Positions 52,199 through 61,976 are shown, numbered from the stretch's first letter. The stretch: DNA of 64,000 bases from Nitrospira defluvii (GCA_011525625.1 WYAX01000012.1:310001-374000), one strand, 5' to 3'. The notes: generated from the sequence alone by a model not told the origin. A program made the numbers and translations.

Positions 52199-52544
52199 CG
52201 CGGACTGTTCATGAGTGACTGCTCCGTCGTCCGATGCTCTCGCCCGGCGAGGCGGTTCTCGTTCGGTCTCCTCGACGGACTGTCAGGACACCTGTGTCGG
52301 CCTCGGTTTCGAGAAGCCCCCGCGGGTTTCGGTCTGGAACGACTCGCGACGACATTCGTGAATAATGCGGGCTCGTGCCCGATCGCTTCGCTGGACGCGT
52401 GTTTCGCGGTGTCGTGAGGGTTCCATTTTCGGGCATTTGTTTGACAGTTTTTGGGTCGTCTTATAGACTTCGATCATAGTTTTCCGCTGCATACCTCCGT
52501 GTCCTGCCTGCTGTTCGATGTTCTAAAGGAGTGGAAACCGCGTC
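52199..52544. other. Gene-free stretch upstream of pilC
   Basis: No reading frame with a credible start or composition. A 7-base inverted repeat (TCCGTCG 52223-52229, CGACGGA 52273-52279) with a 43-base loop is the only other structure noticed besides the promoter at 52441-52469. AAAGGAG lies just before the pilC start. Confidence 0.5.
52441..52469 (+). promoter_or_regulatory. Promoter candidate for the pilC operon
   Basis: TTGACA (52441-52446) with a 17-base spacer to TAGACT (52464-52469), or 15 bases to TATAGA. The leader would be about 70 bases to the pilC ATG at 52545. Confidence 0.5.
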
Positions 52545-53762
52545 ATGAGTACATTCGCCTATGTCGGCCGAAACCGCCAGGGTGCTGTGAAGAAGGGCGA
52601 GCTCACCGCCAAGACGAGAGACGAGGCGGTGGAGCAACTTCGCAAGCAACAGGTCGTTGTGACCAGCCTGGAAGAAAAGTCGGGCATGGGCGGCAAGTTC
52701 AAGTTGAATATCGGGGGAGGGCTGACCGACAAGGATCTCGTCGTGTTCACGCGTCAATTCGGGACAATGATCAATGCCGGATTGCCGCTGATCCAGTGCC
52801 TCGACATTCTCTCCACCCAGTCAGAAAATAAAGTGCTGCGCGAAACGGTCGGCGACGTCAAAAATAGTGTGGAGGCCGGCTCCACCTTTTCCGACGCCTT
52901 AAAACGTCATCCCAAAGTGTTCGACGATCTGTACGTCAACATGATCCACGCCGGTGAGGTGGGCGGTCTGCTTGATACGATTTTGACCCGTTTGGCCAAG
53001 CACATTGAGAAGGCCATGAAACTGAAGGGCCAGATCAAGTCGGCGATGGTCTATCCGACGGCCATCGTCGGGGTCGCGGTGGTCATCATCAGCGTATTGA
53101 TGGTGTGGGTCATCCCGGTGTTCGCGCAAATGTTCACGGAAATGTCCGGCGGCAAGGTCGGACTTCCGGGCCCGACGCAGATCGTCATCAATATCAGTAA
53201 TTTCTTCCAGAGCTATTGGTATGCCATGTTTGGCGTCGTGGTGGGCGTGATCATCGCCATCAAACGTTACTATGCCACGGTGAATGGACGGGTTGTGATC
53301 GACAAGCTGCTCCTCAAGATGCCGATCGTGGGAGACTTGATCAGGAAGGCGTCCGTGGCGAAATTTACCCGTACGCTGGGCACCTTGATTACCAGCGGTG
53401 TGCCGTTGTTGGAAGGATTGAGCATTTGCGCGAAGACGTCCGGCAACAAGGTGATCGAAGAAGCGCTGATGAATGCCCGGGTGAGCATCAGCGGAGGGAA
53501 AACCATCTCCGAGCCGCTGGCGAAGTGCAATGTGTTTCCCAAGATGGTGACGCATATGATCGCCGTCGGAGAGTCCACCGGTGCGCTCGATGCCATGCTC
53601 GGCAAGATCGCCGATTTCTATGAGGATGAAGTCGACCAGGCGGTCGAAACGCTTACGTCGCTCCTGGAACCGATCATGATGGTGGTGTTGGGGACCATCA
53701 TCGGGTTTATCGTCATCGCGATGTACTTACCGATCTTCACGATGGCGCAAGCCATTCAATAG
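52545..53762 (+). CDS. pilC: Type IV pilus inner-membrane platform protein PilC
   Basis: 405 residues, normal length. Two GspF domains with membrane helices around residues 170-195, 220-240 and 375-400. Landmarks: FTRQFGTMINAGLPLIQCLD, the first-repeat GGLLDTILTRLAKH, FTRTLGTLITSGVPLLEGL and GESTGALDAMLGKIADFYEDEVD at the second repeat, then MMVVLGTIIGFIVIAMYLPI. It couples the PilB/PilT motors to pilin extraction. No pilB, pilT or pilA is adjacent; pilS and pilR follow. Confidence 0.95.
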   Translation: MSTFAYVGRNRQGAVKKGELTAKTRDEAVEQLRKQQVVVTSLEEKSGMGGKFKLNIGGGLTDKDLVVFTRQFGTMINAGLPLIQCLDILSTQSENKVLRETVGDVKNSVEAGSTFSDALKRHPKVFDDLYVNMIHAGEVGGLLDTILTRLAKHIEKAMKLKGQIKSAMVYPTAIVGVAVVIISVLMVWVIPVFAQMFTEMSGGKVGLPGPTQIVINISNFFQSYWYAMFGVVVGVIIAIKRYYATVNGRVVIDKLLLKMPIVGDLIRKASVAKFTRTLGTLITSGVPLLEGLSICAKTSGNKVIEEALMNARVSISGGKTISEPLAKCNVFPKMVTHMIAVGESTGALDAMLGKIADFYEDEVDQAVETLTSLLEPIMMVVLGTIIGFIVIAMYLPIFTMAQAIQ

Positions 53763-53792
53763 CGCCGCCGCGCAGTCGCGTCCGATTCACGG

Positions 53793-53824
53793 CGCACGGC
53801 CCGATCCTTCGAGCGGGCTGTGCG
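53793..53824 (+). terminator. Strong hairpin between pilC and pilS
   Basis: CGCACGGCCCG and CGGGCTGTGCG pair over 11 positions (one G-T wobble) with a 10-base loop, 30 bases after the pilC stop. There is no T-run after it, so it may be a weak terminator, an attenuator or an RNA-processing site that lowers pilS-pilR expression relative to pilC. Confidence 0.4.
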
Positions 53825-53968
53825 TCGCACATCCATCAGGGCAACGCGCCCGACATGCTGTCCTCAACCTGTCCGACTCCGACCAACGGCACCGCATCGT
53901 CTCTCCACCGGCCGGCAGCGTCTCCGCAAGCTGGTGAGCACAAGTCTGCATCGCCCGGCGATCGCTCC

Positions 53969-55663
53969 ATGCCCGAACTCAAGACCAGACTTCACTGGCT
54001 GATGGGGTTGCGAGTGGTGCTGGTCACGCTGATGCTGGGGTTGTCCCTGGCCTTTCAATCGACGCGCGGCGAATCCGCGCCCACCTTTACCGCCTTAATT
54101 GTCTTCACCTACACCATTACGATTGTGTATGCGGTGGTCTTGAGGCGGCTCACGACCGCTGCGGCTCATTCCGCGTTCATTTGGGTGCAGGTCGGGGTCG
54201 ATGTGGTTCTCGAGACCGTCCTGATTGCGAGGACCGGCGGAGTCGAGAGCCCGTTTGCCGTGCTCTATGTCATCACCGTGACGGTGGCCAGTCTGGTTCC
54301 TCACCGACGTGTCGGCATTGTCACGGGGGCCGGGTGTACGTTCCTCTTCGGTGCCATCACGGCGGTGCAGTACTTCGGGCTCTTGAATGCGTCCGTTTGG
54401 TTACCCCCCAGCAAGCTCGAAGGACCTGAAGCGTTGCAGACTTTTGAGGTGTACGGCCTCGCGTTCCTGGTCGTCGGATTCTTGAGCGGGGTGCTGGCCG
54501 ACGAGCTTCGGCATGCCGATCAATCCTTGCGGGAGAAGGAGCAGGGCCTCACCCGCCTGCAGGTATTTCACGAGAGCATCGTCCGCAGCATCAGCAGCGG
54601 CGTGTTTACCGCCGACCAAGAGGGACGCATCACGTCGTTCAACCCCGCAGCGTATGAAGTCACCGGCTACGCCTTCTCGGATGTGCAGGGACGTTTGTGG
54701 CAGGAGGTGTTCAATTGGCATCCGGAGGAAGGGTCGCAGGGGACAGACCCGACGTTGCTGTCGCCGTTGCGCTTCGAGGTCGACTGTTTTCATGCGAATG
54801 GCAGCTGTCTCGTGTTGGGCATGACTGTCTCACCGCTCCAAGAGCAAGGGACGCCGCGTGGTCTGGTGGGGGTCTTCAAGGACCTCACGCAAATACGTTA
54901 CCTGGAAGAAGAAATGCGTCGGCGGGAATGGTTGGCCAATTTGGGCGAGATGTCGGCGGGTATGGCGCACGAAATACGTAACCCGCTCGGAGCGCTCGCC
55001 GGGGCTATGCAGATGTTACGCCAGGATGTAGGCTCCGATGAAACCAGTCAGCGGTTGATGGACATTGCCATTCGGGAAGCCAGGCGCCTCGACAACATCA
55101 TCACGGAGTTTCTCCAATATGCGCGGCCACCCGCCTTGCGGATCGCCGAACAAGATTTGAACAAAGTCCTTGCCGATACGCTGGATCTGATCCAACATGA
55201 GGCGCAGTCACGCACGAGGGTTTCGATTGTCTCCCGCATGGCACCGGCACGCCTGATTGCACAAGTCGATCAGGACCAGTTGAAGCAGGTGTTTTGGAAT
55301 TTGGCGGTCAATGCCTTCGATGCCATGTCGGGCGGAGGGACGTTGACGATCGCCACGGGGCTGCGACGAGTGGAGGTCGGCGGCCGGCGTGCCGATGTCA
55401 TCGAGATCAGTTTCCAGGACAACGGAGAAGGCATTCCCAGACAGAACTTCGACAAGATCTTTCTCCCGTTTTTTACGACAAAAAAAGAGGGCTCGGGGTT
55501 GGGGCTGGCCCAGGTGCACCGGATCGTGGATCTCCACGATGGGTGGATCAAAGTGGAAAGCGACGTCGGGAGCGGTGCGCGGTTTGTCGTCTGTCTCCCG
55601 CAGTCTGCGGAAACCGGGGCCCGGTTGCGGCATGAAGGAAGGGAACCGTGGAAAAGATTTTAG
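53969..55663 (+). CDS. pilS: Sensor histidine kinase, PilS-like
   Basis: 564 residues from ATG 53969; an earlier in-frame ATG at 53855 would add 38 Ser/Pro-rich residues of doubtful coding value. Six membrane helices in the first 190 residues, a PAS domain (about 205-310: SISSGVFTADQEGRITSFNP), HisKA with the phosphorylated histidine in MSAGMAHEIRNPLGALAG and the ATPase domain (DNGEGIPRQNFDKIFLPFFT, GSGLGLAQVHRIV). It probably controls PilR and so pilin transcription. It overlaps pilR by 16 bases. Confidence 0.9.
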   Translation: MPELKTRLHWLMGLRVVLVTLMLGLSLAFQSTRGESAPTFTALIVFTYTITIVYAVVLRRLTTAAAHSAFIWVQVGVDVVLETVLIARTGGVESPFAVLYVITVTVASLVPHRRVGIVTGAGCTFLFGAITAVQYFGLLNASVWLPPSKLEGPEALQTFEVYGLAFLVVGFLSGVLADELRHADQSLREKEQGLTRLQVFHESIVRSISSGVFTADQEGRITSFNPAAYEVTGYAFSDVQGRLWQEVFNWHPEEGSQGTDPTLLSPLRFEVDCFHANGSCLVLGMTVSPLQEQGTPRGLVGVFKDLTQIRYLEEEMRRREWLANLGEMSAGMAHEIRNPLGALAGAMQMLRQDVGSDETSQRLMDIAIREARRLDNIITEFLQYARPPALRIAEQDLNKVLADTLDLIQHEAQSRTRVSIVSRMAPARLIAQVDQDQLKQVFWNLAVNAFDAMSGGGTLTIATGLRRVEVGGRRADVIEISFQDNGEGIPRQNFDKIFLPFFTTKKEGSGLGLAQVHRIVDLHDGWIKVESDVGSGARFVVCLPQSAETGARLRHEGREPWKRF

Positions 55664-57027
55664 TCGTCGATGACGAACAGGGATTGCGCGATGTCCTGAG
55701 CATTATGCTCAAGCGAGCCGGGTACGCTGTGACCGTGGCGTCGGACGGGGAAGAAGCCATCGCGCAGATTCACAAGGAGATTTTCGATCTCGTCATCACG
55801 GACCTTAAGATGCCCAGGGCCGGCGGGCTGGATGTACTGAAAGCGGTGAAGGCCTCTTCGCCGGACACCGTCGTGTTGGTGATTACCGCGTTTGCGTCGG
55901 CTGAATCGGCGGTCGAAGCGATGAAGCACGGGGCGTACGACTATCTCACCAAGCCGTTTCAGATCGATGAGGTGCAGCTGATTATCCGCAACGCGATCGA
56001 ACGGCGTCGGCTCTCGACCGAGAATATGTTGCTCAAGCGGGAACTGGCCAGCCAGTCCTCCTTTTCCCAGATCATCGGCCAGAGCGAGGCGATGCAGAAG
56101 ATTTACGATGTGATCAGGAAGGTCGCCGATTCCAAGAGCAATGTCCTGATCGGAGGAGAGAGCGGGACGGGCAAAGAACTGGTGGCGCGGGCGATCCATT
56201 TCAACAGTTCTCGGGCCTCCATGCCGTTTGTCACGGTGAATTGCAGTGCGGTGCCGGAAACCTTGCTGGAGAGCGAACTGTTTGGCCATATGAAGGGCTC
56301 GTTCACGGGCGCGGTGTCGAATAAAGCCGGATTGTTTGAAGTGGCCAACGGGGGGACGATTTTCCTGGACGAAATCGGCGACACGACGCCGGCCATTCAG
56401 GTTAAGCTGTTGCGGGTCATTCAGGAGCGCGAGTTCCGGAGGGTCGGCGGGACGCAAGATGTGAAGGTCGATGTGCGTATCGTCGCGGCCACGAATCGAG
56501 ATCTGGAGCGGGCGGTCGCCGAAGGGGCGTTCCGCGAAGACCTGTATTATCGGCTCGATGTCATTCCGATCAGGCTCCCGCCCTTGCGCATGCGCAGCGG
56601 CGACATTCCCCTGTTGACCCAACATTTTCTGGAGAAATTTGCCAAGGAAAGTGGTAAACCAGTGCCGACGATGAGCCAGGAGGCCATGCGCGTACTGCTG
56701 GCGCATGAGTGGCGAGGAAACGTTCGTGAGTTGGAGAACGTGATCGAGCGCGTGGTGGCCTTCACAACGGGATCGTCGGTGACGGATGCAGACATTCGCG
56801 GGTGGCTTCACAAGCCGGTGACTAATCAGCAGACCGTGCCGTCCGAATTGCCGGAGGACGGCCTGGATCTTGAGGGGCTCATCAACACGATCGAGAAAGA
56901 CCTGCTGTTGAAAGCGCTCGAACGGAGCCAGTGGGTCAAGAAGCGCGCCGCGCGCCTCCTGCGATTGAATACCCGGTCGTTCCGGTACCGTCTCGAAAAA
57001 TATGAAATCAAAGGAGGCCGGGATTAG
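55648..57027 (+). CDS. pilR: sigma54-dependent response regulator, PilR-like
   Basis: 459 residues, GTG start. Receiver domain with acidic pocket DDEQ and phosphoacceptor aspartate in DLVITDLKMP; AAA+ domain with Walker A GGESGTGKELVAR, the sigma54 contact loop in GHMKGSFTGAV (serine for the usual alanine in GAFTGA), Walker B FLDEIGD; and a C-terminal Fis-type HTH (RAARLLRLNTRSFRYRLEKY). It would activate sigma54 promoters such as pilA, which is not in the window. Paired with pilS by overlap. Confidence 0.94.
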   Translation: MEKILVVDDEQGLRDVLSIMLKRAGYAVTVASDGEEAIAQIHKEIFDLVITDLKMPRAGGLDVLKAVKASSPDTVVLVITAFASAESAVEAMKHGAYDYLTKPFQIDEVQLIIRNAIERRRLSTENMLLKRELASQSSFSQIIGQSEAMQKIYDVIRKVADSKSNVLIGGESGTGKELVARAIHFNSSRASMPFVTVNCSAVPETLLESELFGHMKGSFTGAVSNKAGLFEVANGGTIFLDEIGDTTPAIQVKLLRVIQEREFRRVGGTQDVKVDVRIVAATNRDLERAVAEGAFREDLYYRLDVIPIRLPPLRMRSGDIPLLTQHFLEKFAKESGKPVPTMSQEAMRVLLAHEWRGNVRELENVIERVVAFTTGSSVTDADIRGWLHKPVTNQQTVPSELPEDGLDLEGLINTIEKDLLLKALERSQWVKKRAARLLRLNTRSFRYRLEKYEIKGGRD

Positions 57028-57048
57028 CGCCGCCCCAGTACACTGCGA

Positions 57049-57948
57049 GTGAACGCGACCAGTCTGCGAGTTCTGACTCCTGCCAAAGTGAATTTGATTC
57101 TCCGGGTGCTCGAACGTCGACCCGATGGGTTCCATGCCATCTGGTCGCTGATGCACACCGTCGGACTGACCGATGAGATCATCCTCACCGTGCAGCCTGC
57201 CGATGCCTCGAGCATCGCGTTGCGTTGCGATCATGCCGCGTTGGCGGTCGACCAGAGCAATCTCGTCTATCGTGCCGCGCAACTCGTGTTGGCCCGAGCG
57301 GATCAGTCCATTGATCTCTCCATCAGTCTGATCAAGCGTATTCCGATGGGGGCCGGACTGGGCGGAGGCAGCAGTGACGCGGCGGCGACGATTCTCGGGT
57401 TGACTCGGTTGCTGGAACTGAAGTGGTCGGTCGAGCAGATGGCCGAGGTGGGCCAGCAGCTCGGGAGCGATGTGCCGTTTTTCTTTGTGGCGCCTGCCGC
57501 ATGCGTGACTGGTCGGGGCGAACGGGTCCGACCGGTACAGGTCACGGGGCAGAGATGGATCGTGCTCGTGAACCCGGGGTTTCCCGTCGAAACGAAATGG
57601 GCCTACCGGCAACTCGCTGGGACACGCCAAGGTGTGCGGCCGCTGTCCGAGTCGTTGCAGCAGCTGGGGAGCCGTTCCACCCTGGATTGGGCGGAGATCA
57701 TTCCCCTGGTTGAAAACGACTTTGAGGCGCCAGTCTTTGCTCAGCATCCGGTGCTCGCTCACATCAAACAGCAACTTATCAGTCTAGGGGCTGAGGTCGC
57801 CCTCCTCTCAGGGAGCGGCGCCACAATGTTCGGGGTATTCGGGGACGAGGCGATGGCCGAGCAGGCAGCCCTGGTCTGTGGTGCCGATCCTCAGAGGAAC
57901 GTCTATGTCATCCCGGCAGGTGGTGTACCTGAGGCGACCGTTGTGTGA
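57049..57948 (+). CDS. ispE: 4-diphosphocytidyl-2-C-methyl-D-erythritol kinase
   Basis: 299 residues, GTG start. GHMP-family kinase of the MEP isoprenoid pathway. PAKVNLILRVLERRPDGFHA is the substrate-side N-terminus; the ATP loop PMGAGLGGGSSDAAATI and the C-terminal LLSGSGATMFGVF are typical. It follows pilR by 21 bases and precedes prs, an order seen in many bacteria (ispE-prs-rplY-pth). Confidence 0.95.
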   Translation: MNATSLRVLTPAKVNLILRVLERRPDGFHAIWSLMHTVGLTDEIILTVQPADASSIALRCDHAALAVDQSNLVYRAAQLVLARADQSIDLSISLIKRIPMGAGLGGGSSDAAATILGLTRLLELKWSVEQMAEVGQQLGSDVPFFFVAPAACVTGRGERVRPVQVTGQRWIVLVNPGFPVETKWAYRQLAGTRQGVRPLSESLQQLGSRSTLDWAEIIPLVENDFEAPVFAQHPVLAHIKQQLISLGAEVALLSGSGATMFGVFGDEAMAEQAALVCGADPQRNVYVIPAGGVPEATVV

Positions 57949-58255
57949 GGAACGCTCCACGTTCCGTCTGTCCGTTAGCCAAGAGTCTCCACCGGCCCCT
58001 ACGCGATGACGCCCGGGCGCCATGGGAGGCGGGCCGGTCGGCTCACCGACGGAACGTCGTTTCTGATCGATTGGTTGACAACTTCCGAGCCTTTTCGTTA
58101 TTGTGCTGAGCTTCGGTAGGCGTCCGCTTGTTCGGACAGTGCACGAGGTCAACGGAATTGACTGCGGGGCCTGTCTGTGCCCACCGTGTTGTACCAACTC
58201 GACCAGCACCGTTGACAGCAGTCGTATTGCCACGTACCGCATCGTAAGGGGTGGA
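57949..58255. other. Intergenic stretch between ispE and prs
   Basis: No tRNA gene (one is often found at this junction) or reading frame could be supported. It holds the prs promoter candidate at 58075-58104 and otherwise shows nothing distinctive beyond G+C-rich small inverted repeats. Confidence 0.5.
58075..58104 (+). promoter_or_regulatory. Promoter candidate for prs-rplY-pth
   Basis: TTGACA (58075-58080), 18-base spacer, TATTGT (58099-58104). The leader to the prs ATG at 58256 would be about 145 bases. Confidence 0.5.
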
Positions 58256-59197
58256 ATGAACAGGGAACTGAAGCTCTTTTCGGGCAACGCCAATCCTGCG
58301 CTTGCGTGCGCGATCGGCACGTATCTCGATTTGCCCATCAGCGCTGCCACGGTCTCTTCGTTCAGTGATGGTGAGATCCGCGTTCGCGTCGAGGAGAATG
58401 TGCGCGGGGCGGATGTGTTCTTGATCCAGTCCTGCTGTGCTCCGGTTAATGATTCGATCATGGAAATGCTCATCATGATCGATGCGTTGAAGCGTTCGTC
58501 GGCCAACCGCATTACTGCGGTGATTCCCTATTTCGGGTATGCCCGTCAGGACCGCAAAGATCAGCCGCGTGTGCCGATTTCGGCCAAGTTGGTGGCGGAT
58601 CTTATCACCACGGCGGGTGCGGATCGGGTGTTGACGATGGATCTCCACGCCAGCCAGATTCAAGGGTTCTTCGATATTCCGGTGGACAATTTGTACGCGT
58701 TGCCGGTGCTCCTGGACTACATTACCAAACGCAAGATTGAGGATTTGGTTGTGGTGTCCCCCGACGCCGGTGGAGTGGAGCGGGCGAGGGCCTTTGCTAA
58801 ACGACTCCAGGCGAATCTTGCCATTATCGACAAGCGGCGTGAGGGGCCGAATCAGGCGCAAGTCATGAACATTATCGGTGATGTGCAGGGTAAAAGCGCC
58901 TTGCTCCTCGACGATATGATCGATACGGCCGGCACCATTGTGCAGGGGGCGCAAGCCTGCCTCGATAAAGGGGCTCGGGAAGTATGGGCCGGCTGTTCGC
59001 ATGGCGTGTTGTCCGGGCCGGCTTTGGAGCGGCTTCAGCAGTCCGGTCTGACGGAAGTGGTCGTGACTGATTCGATTCCGTTGCGCGGGAAAGAGCTGAA
59101 GTGTCCGAAATTGAAATTATTGTCTGTGGCACCGCTGTTCGGCGAAGCCATCAGGCGTATCCATGAGGATGAATCAGTCAGTTCGTTATTCGTGTAG
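58256..59197 (+). CDS. prs: Ribose-phosphate pyrophosphokinase
   Basis: 313 residues from ATG 58256, preceded by TAAGGGG. It makes PRPP from ribose 5-phosphate and ATP. N-terminal [20 protein letters not shown], the ATP-side [20 protein letters not shown], the flexible-loop [20 protein letters not shown] and the PRPP loop [14 protein letters not shown] are complete. Class I enzyme by its motifs. Followed by rplY after 37 bases. Confidence 0.96.
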   Translation: MNRELKLFSGNANPALACAIGTYLDLPISAATVSSFSDGEIRVRVEENVRGADVFLIQSCCAPVNDSIMEMLIMIDALKRSSANRITAVIPYFGYARQDRKDQPRVPISAKLVADLITTAGADRVLTMDLHASQIQGFFDIPVDNLYALPVLLDYITKRKIEDLVVVSPDAGGVERARAFAKRLQANLAIIDKRREGPNQAQVMNIIGDVQGKSALLLDDMIDTAGTIVQGAQACLDKGAREVWAGCSHGVLSGPALERLQQSGLTEVVVTDSIPLRGKELKCPKLKLLSVAPLFGEAIRRIHEDESVSSLFV

Positions 59198-59234
59198 GCC
59201 GTCCGCGTCGAGCGACAGGTCGAGGAGGAGCATC

Positions 59235-60002
59235 ATGAAATTCGAGTTAACCGTTGAGAGCAGAGATGGCGGAGGCAAGGGCCCCGCGCGTCAACTTCGT
59301 CGGGCGGGTCGGGTTCCGGCAGTGCTGTATGGGCAGGGAGAATGTTTGCTGCTTTCCGTGAGGCCGGAGGAGTTGGTGAAAATTTTGCGATCTCAAGCCG
59401 GCAGCACGGCACTCATTTCTCTCACGATCAACGGGGCGAAAAGCAAACCGAATCGCACGGCATTGTTGCGAGATTTTCAGGTGGATCCGATCGCGGGCAG
59501 TGTGCTGCATGCGGATTTCTTTGAAGTCGCCATGGATAAGCCGATTCGCGTGAAGGTTCCGATCCACCTGACCGGCGGCCAGCCGATCGGCTTGAAAGAG
59601 GGCGGCGTGCTGCATCAGGCGTTGCGCGAATTGCATGTCGAATGTCTCCCGTCCGTGCTGCCGGACTTCATCGCCGTCGATGCCTCGCAACTGCAGATCA
59701 ATGAAGGTATCCATCTGAAGGATATTGCGAAGACCGAGGGGTTGCGTTTCCTGGACGATCCTGACCACATGGTCGTGAGCGTGGCGGCTCCGATGACTGA
59801 TGCCAAGCTCGAATCCTTGTTGGCAACCGGCGCAGCGGGCGCCGAGGGGGCCAAAGAGCCGGAAGTGGCGGCGAAGGGGAAGGCTGCGGCTGAAGGCGCG
59901 GCCGGAGGCGAGGCAGGCAAGGCTGGTGATGCCAAGGCCGGGGCGGCTGCGCCCAAGGCGGGAGCCGCTCCAGCCAAGAAGGAAGCCGAGAAAAAGAAGT
60001 AG
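59235..60002 (+). CDS. rplY: 50S ribosomal protein L25, CTC type
   Basis: 255 residues from ATG 59235 with GAGGAGGAG upstream. The 5S-rRNA-binding domain (about 1-95; SRDGGGKGPARQLRRAGRVP, AVLYGQ) is followed by the TL5/CTC C-terminal beta domain (about 96-200) and then by an Ala/Lys/Gly/Glu-rich tail of about 50 residues, which is likely disordered. The tail is longer than in most members. It lies between prs and pth, as in many bacteria. Confidence 0.94.
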   Translation: MKFELTVESRDGGGKGPARQLRRAGRVPAVLYGQGECLLLSVRPEELVKILRSQAGSTALISLTINGAKSKPNRTALLRDFQVDPIAGSVLHADFFEVAMDKPIRVKVPIHLTGGQPIGLKEGGVLHQALRELHVECLPSVLPDFIAVDASQLQINEGIHLKDIAKTEGLRFLDDPDHMVVSVAAPMTDAKLESLLATGAAGAEGAKEPEVAAKGKAAAEGAAGGEAGKAGDAKAGAAAPKAGAAPAKKEAEKKK

Positions 60003-60004
60003 TA

Positions 60005-60586
60005 GTGTTGCGCCTGCTTGTTGGATTGGGCAACCCCGGATCCGAATATGCCCATACGCGGCATAATATCGGTTGCTGGGTGATCGAGCGGGCGGCGGCG
60101 CGGTGGTCGATACGTCTCACCAGGAAAGGCGCGGCCGAGCGAGGCTCGGGTCGCGCCGGTTCCAAACTCGTCGAGCTGGCCGGTACGCTCGACTGGATGA
60201 ACCTCAGCGGCCCCCCTCTTCAAGGTCTCCTTCGCGAACTCGGCCTCACGCCTGAAGCCCTGGTTGTGGTGCATGATGATCTGGACCTGGAGCCGGGCCG
60301 TTTGCGTATCAGGCGGGACGGCGGCAGCGGCGGTCACAACGGCATCAAGTCCGTGATCGAAGCGTTGGGGACGCCGCAATTCGTCCGACTGAAAATCGGA
60401 GTCGGCCGACCGGCGCCGAGACAAGACACGGCAGACTATGTGTTGGAGCCGCTCTCCCGGGAAGAGCGGGCTTCCTACGATCCCTGTCTGGATCGAGCGG
60501 TCGACGCTCTCGAGTTGCTGCTTCACCGCGACGTCGCGACTGCCATGAATCAATTCAATGTGCGGGAGAAGCCGGCGGAGACGTAG
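60005..60586 (+). CDS. pth: Peptidyl-tRNA hydrolase
   Basis: 193 residues, GTG start two bases after rplY. It releases peptides from stalled peptidyl-tRNAs. LVGLGNPGSEYAHTRHNIG carries the catalytic histidine; WMNLSGPPLQ is a slight variant of the usual MN.SG; VVHDDLDLEPGRLRIRRDGG, with the catalytic aspartate, and GGHNGIKSVIEALGTPQFVR complete the family set. No anomalies. Confidence 0.95.
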   Translation: MLRLLVGLGNPGSEYAHTRHNIGCWVIERAAARWSIRLTRKGAAERGSGRAGSKLVELAGTLDWMNLSGPPLQGLLRELGLTPEALVVVHDDLDLEPGRLRIRRDGGSGGHNGIKSVIEALGTPQFVRLKIGVGRPAPRQDTADYVLEPLSREERASYDPCLDRAVDALELLLHRDVATAMNQFNVREKPAET

Positions 60587-60770
60587 GTCTCCGCGCAGCA
60601 GTCCTCCGACTAGTCGATTCAGATTGCGGCACTCTCCTCATCCATCCCCTCCATACTCGGTTGCGAATGGTACATCATCCACTCTCCGGTGCAGAAGTGC
60701 TCAGGTCTGACAGCGGTAGGCGAACAGCCTGTGGTACAGTAACGTATTCGTATTTGGCACAGGAGGGCCT

Positions 60771-61976
60771 ATGACCACGTCTGATGTTCCTCCGCTGTCA
60801 CTCTCCGCGTTCGACCTCTCGCCTGACCGTGGGTTTCTTCCCGCTGGGGATCCTTTAGCGCGGGTGGCTGAGGAACCCATTCTCAATCAGATCGGAACGG
60901 AACTGCCTAAGCTTCTCAGTGCACGCCAGGTGCGTGGGGTCATTCAGGATCGCCAAGACATCATGGGAGCCGTGGCGGATGAATGGGGGCTGGATGTCTT
61001 TCGGTCGGTCATGCGGGCCCTGTCGTTCGTCGGTCATGCCTATGTCTGGGAGGATCCTGACCATCCCGCAACTCGGCTGCCGGCGTGTCTCGCTCGTCCT
61101 TGGTGCCAGGTTGCCCAACAGCTCGGACGCCCGCCGGTACTGTCCTACGCCTCTTACGCGTTGCACAATTGGCGGCGACTTGATCCGCATAAGCCTATCG
61201 AGCTTGGCAATATCGTGCTGCTGCAGAATTTTCTCGGTGGGCTCGACGAGGAGTGGTTTGTCCTGATTCACATCGATATTGAAGCGAAGGCGGGGCCCGG
61301 GCTGCAGGGGCTCGTGCAGGCCCATCATGCCGCGCGAGTGGATCGAGCGGATGCGGTGCTGGCAGGCTTGGGGGCACTCGCCGGGGCGCAGGAAGCCATG
61401 CGTGAGACGCTGCTTCGCATGCCGGAACGGTGTGATCCGTACATCTATTACAGTCGTGTGCGTCCGTATATTCATGGTTGGAAGAATAGTCCGGCCCTGC
61501 CGAACGGCGTCATCTACGAAGGCGTGCCGGAATATGCCGAACAGCCGCAACAGTTCCGTGGTGAGACCGGTTCGCAAAGCTCGATTGTGCCGGCGTTGGA
61601 TGCGGGGCTTGGCGTGCCCCATGCCGAGGATCCGCTGACGCAATACCTCGTAGAGATGCGAGACTATATGCCTCCGCGCCACCGGGCGTTTCTCGCTGCG
61701 TTAGAGGCGCAGAGGGATGGTCAAGGGCGTCCGTTGCTCTTCGGGTATGCTCGTGACCGGAAGTCCACACACCCCGAACTCTGGCGGGCCTATTGCGCTT
61801 GCGTGGATCTACTGGCCCAGTTCCGTCAGATTCACGTGGATTACGCGGAGCGGTACATCTTTCGGCAGCATCAGTCGCATGCGGGCAATCCTACCGCAGT
61901 CGGGACCGGGGGCACGCCGTTCATGCCGTACTTGACCAAACATCTGGAAGACACGAAACGCCTGATTCAGGAGTAA
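60771..61976 (+). CDS. Indoleamine 2,3-dioxygenase family protein
   Basis: 401 residues. The family's late signatures are present: FRGETGSQSSIVPALD, YMPPRHRAFLAAL, the proximal heme histidine in QFRQIHVDYAERYI and GTGGTPFMPYL, in the same order and spacing as in animal and bacterial IDOs. Such heme enzymes open the indole ring of tryptophan to N-formylkynurenine; some bacterial relatives (PrnB-like) do other indole chemistry. No formamidase or kynureninase gene is adjacent, so the physiological substrate is open. Monocistronic by context. Confidence 0.82.
   Translation: MTTSDVPPLSLSAFDLSPDRGFLPAGDPLARVAEEPILNQIGTELPKLLSARQVRGVIQDRQDIMGAVADEWGLDVFRSVMRALSFVGHAYVWEDPDHPATRLPACLARPWCQVAQQLGRPPVLSYASYALHNWRRLDPHKPIELGNIVLLQNFLGGLDEEWFVLIHIDIEAKAGPGLQGLVQAHHAARVDRADAVLAGLGALAGAQEAMRETLLRMPERCDPYIYYSRVRPYIHGWKNSPALPNGVIYEGVPEYAEQPQQFRGETGSQSSIVPALDAGLGVPHAEDPLTQYLVEMRDYMPPRHRAFLAALEAQRDGQGRPLLFGYARDRKSTHPELWRAYCACVDLLAQFRQIHVDYAERYIFRQHQSHAGNPTAVGTGGTPFMPYLTKHLEDTKRLIQE

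Noticed and set aside
57949-58255. tRNA-Gln or another tRNA gene at the ispE-prs junction
   Set aside because: No T-loop GGTTCGA-type sequence with matching acceptor stem was found.
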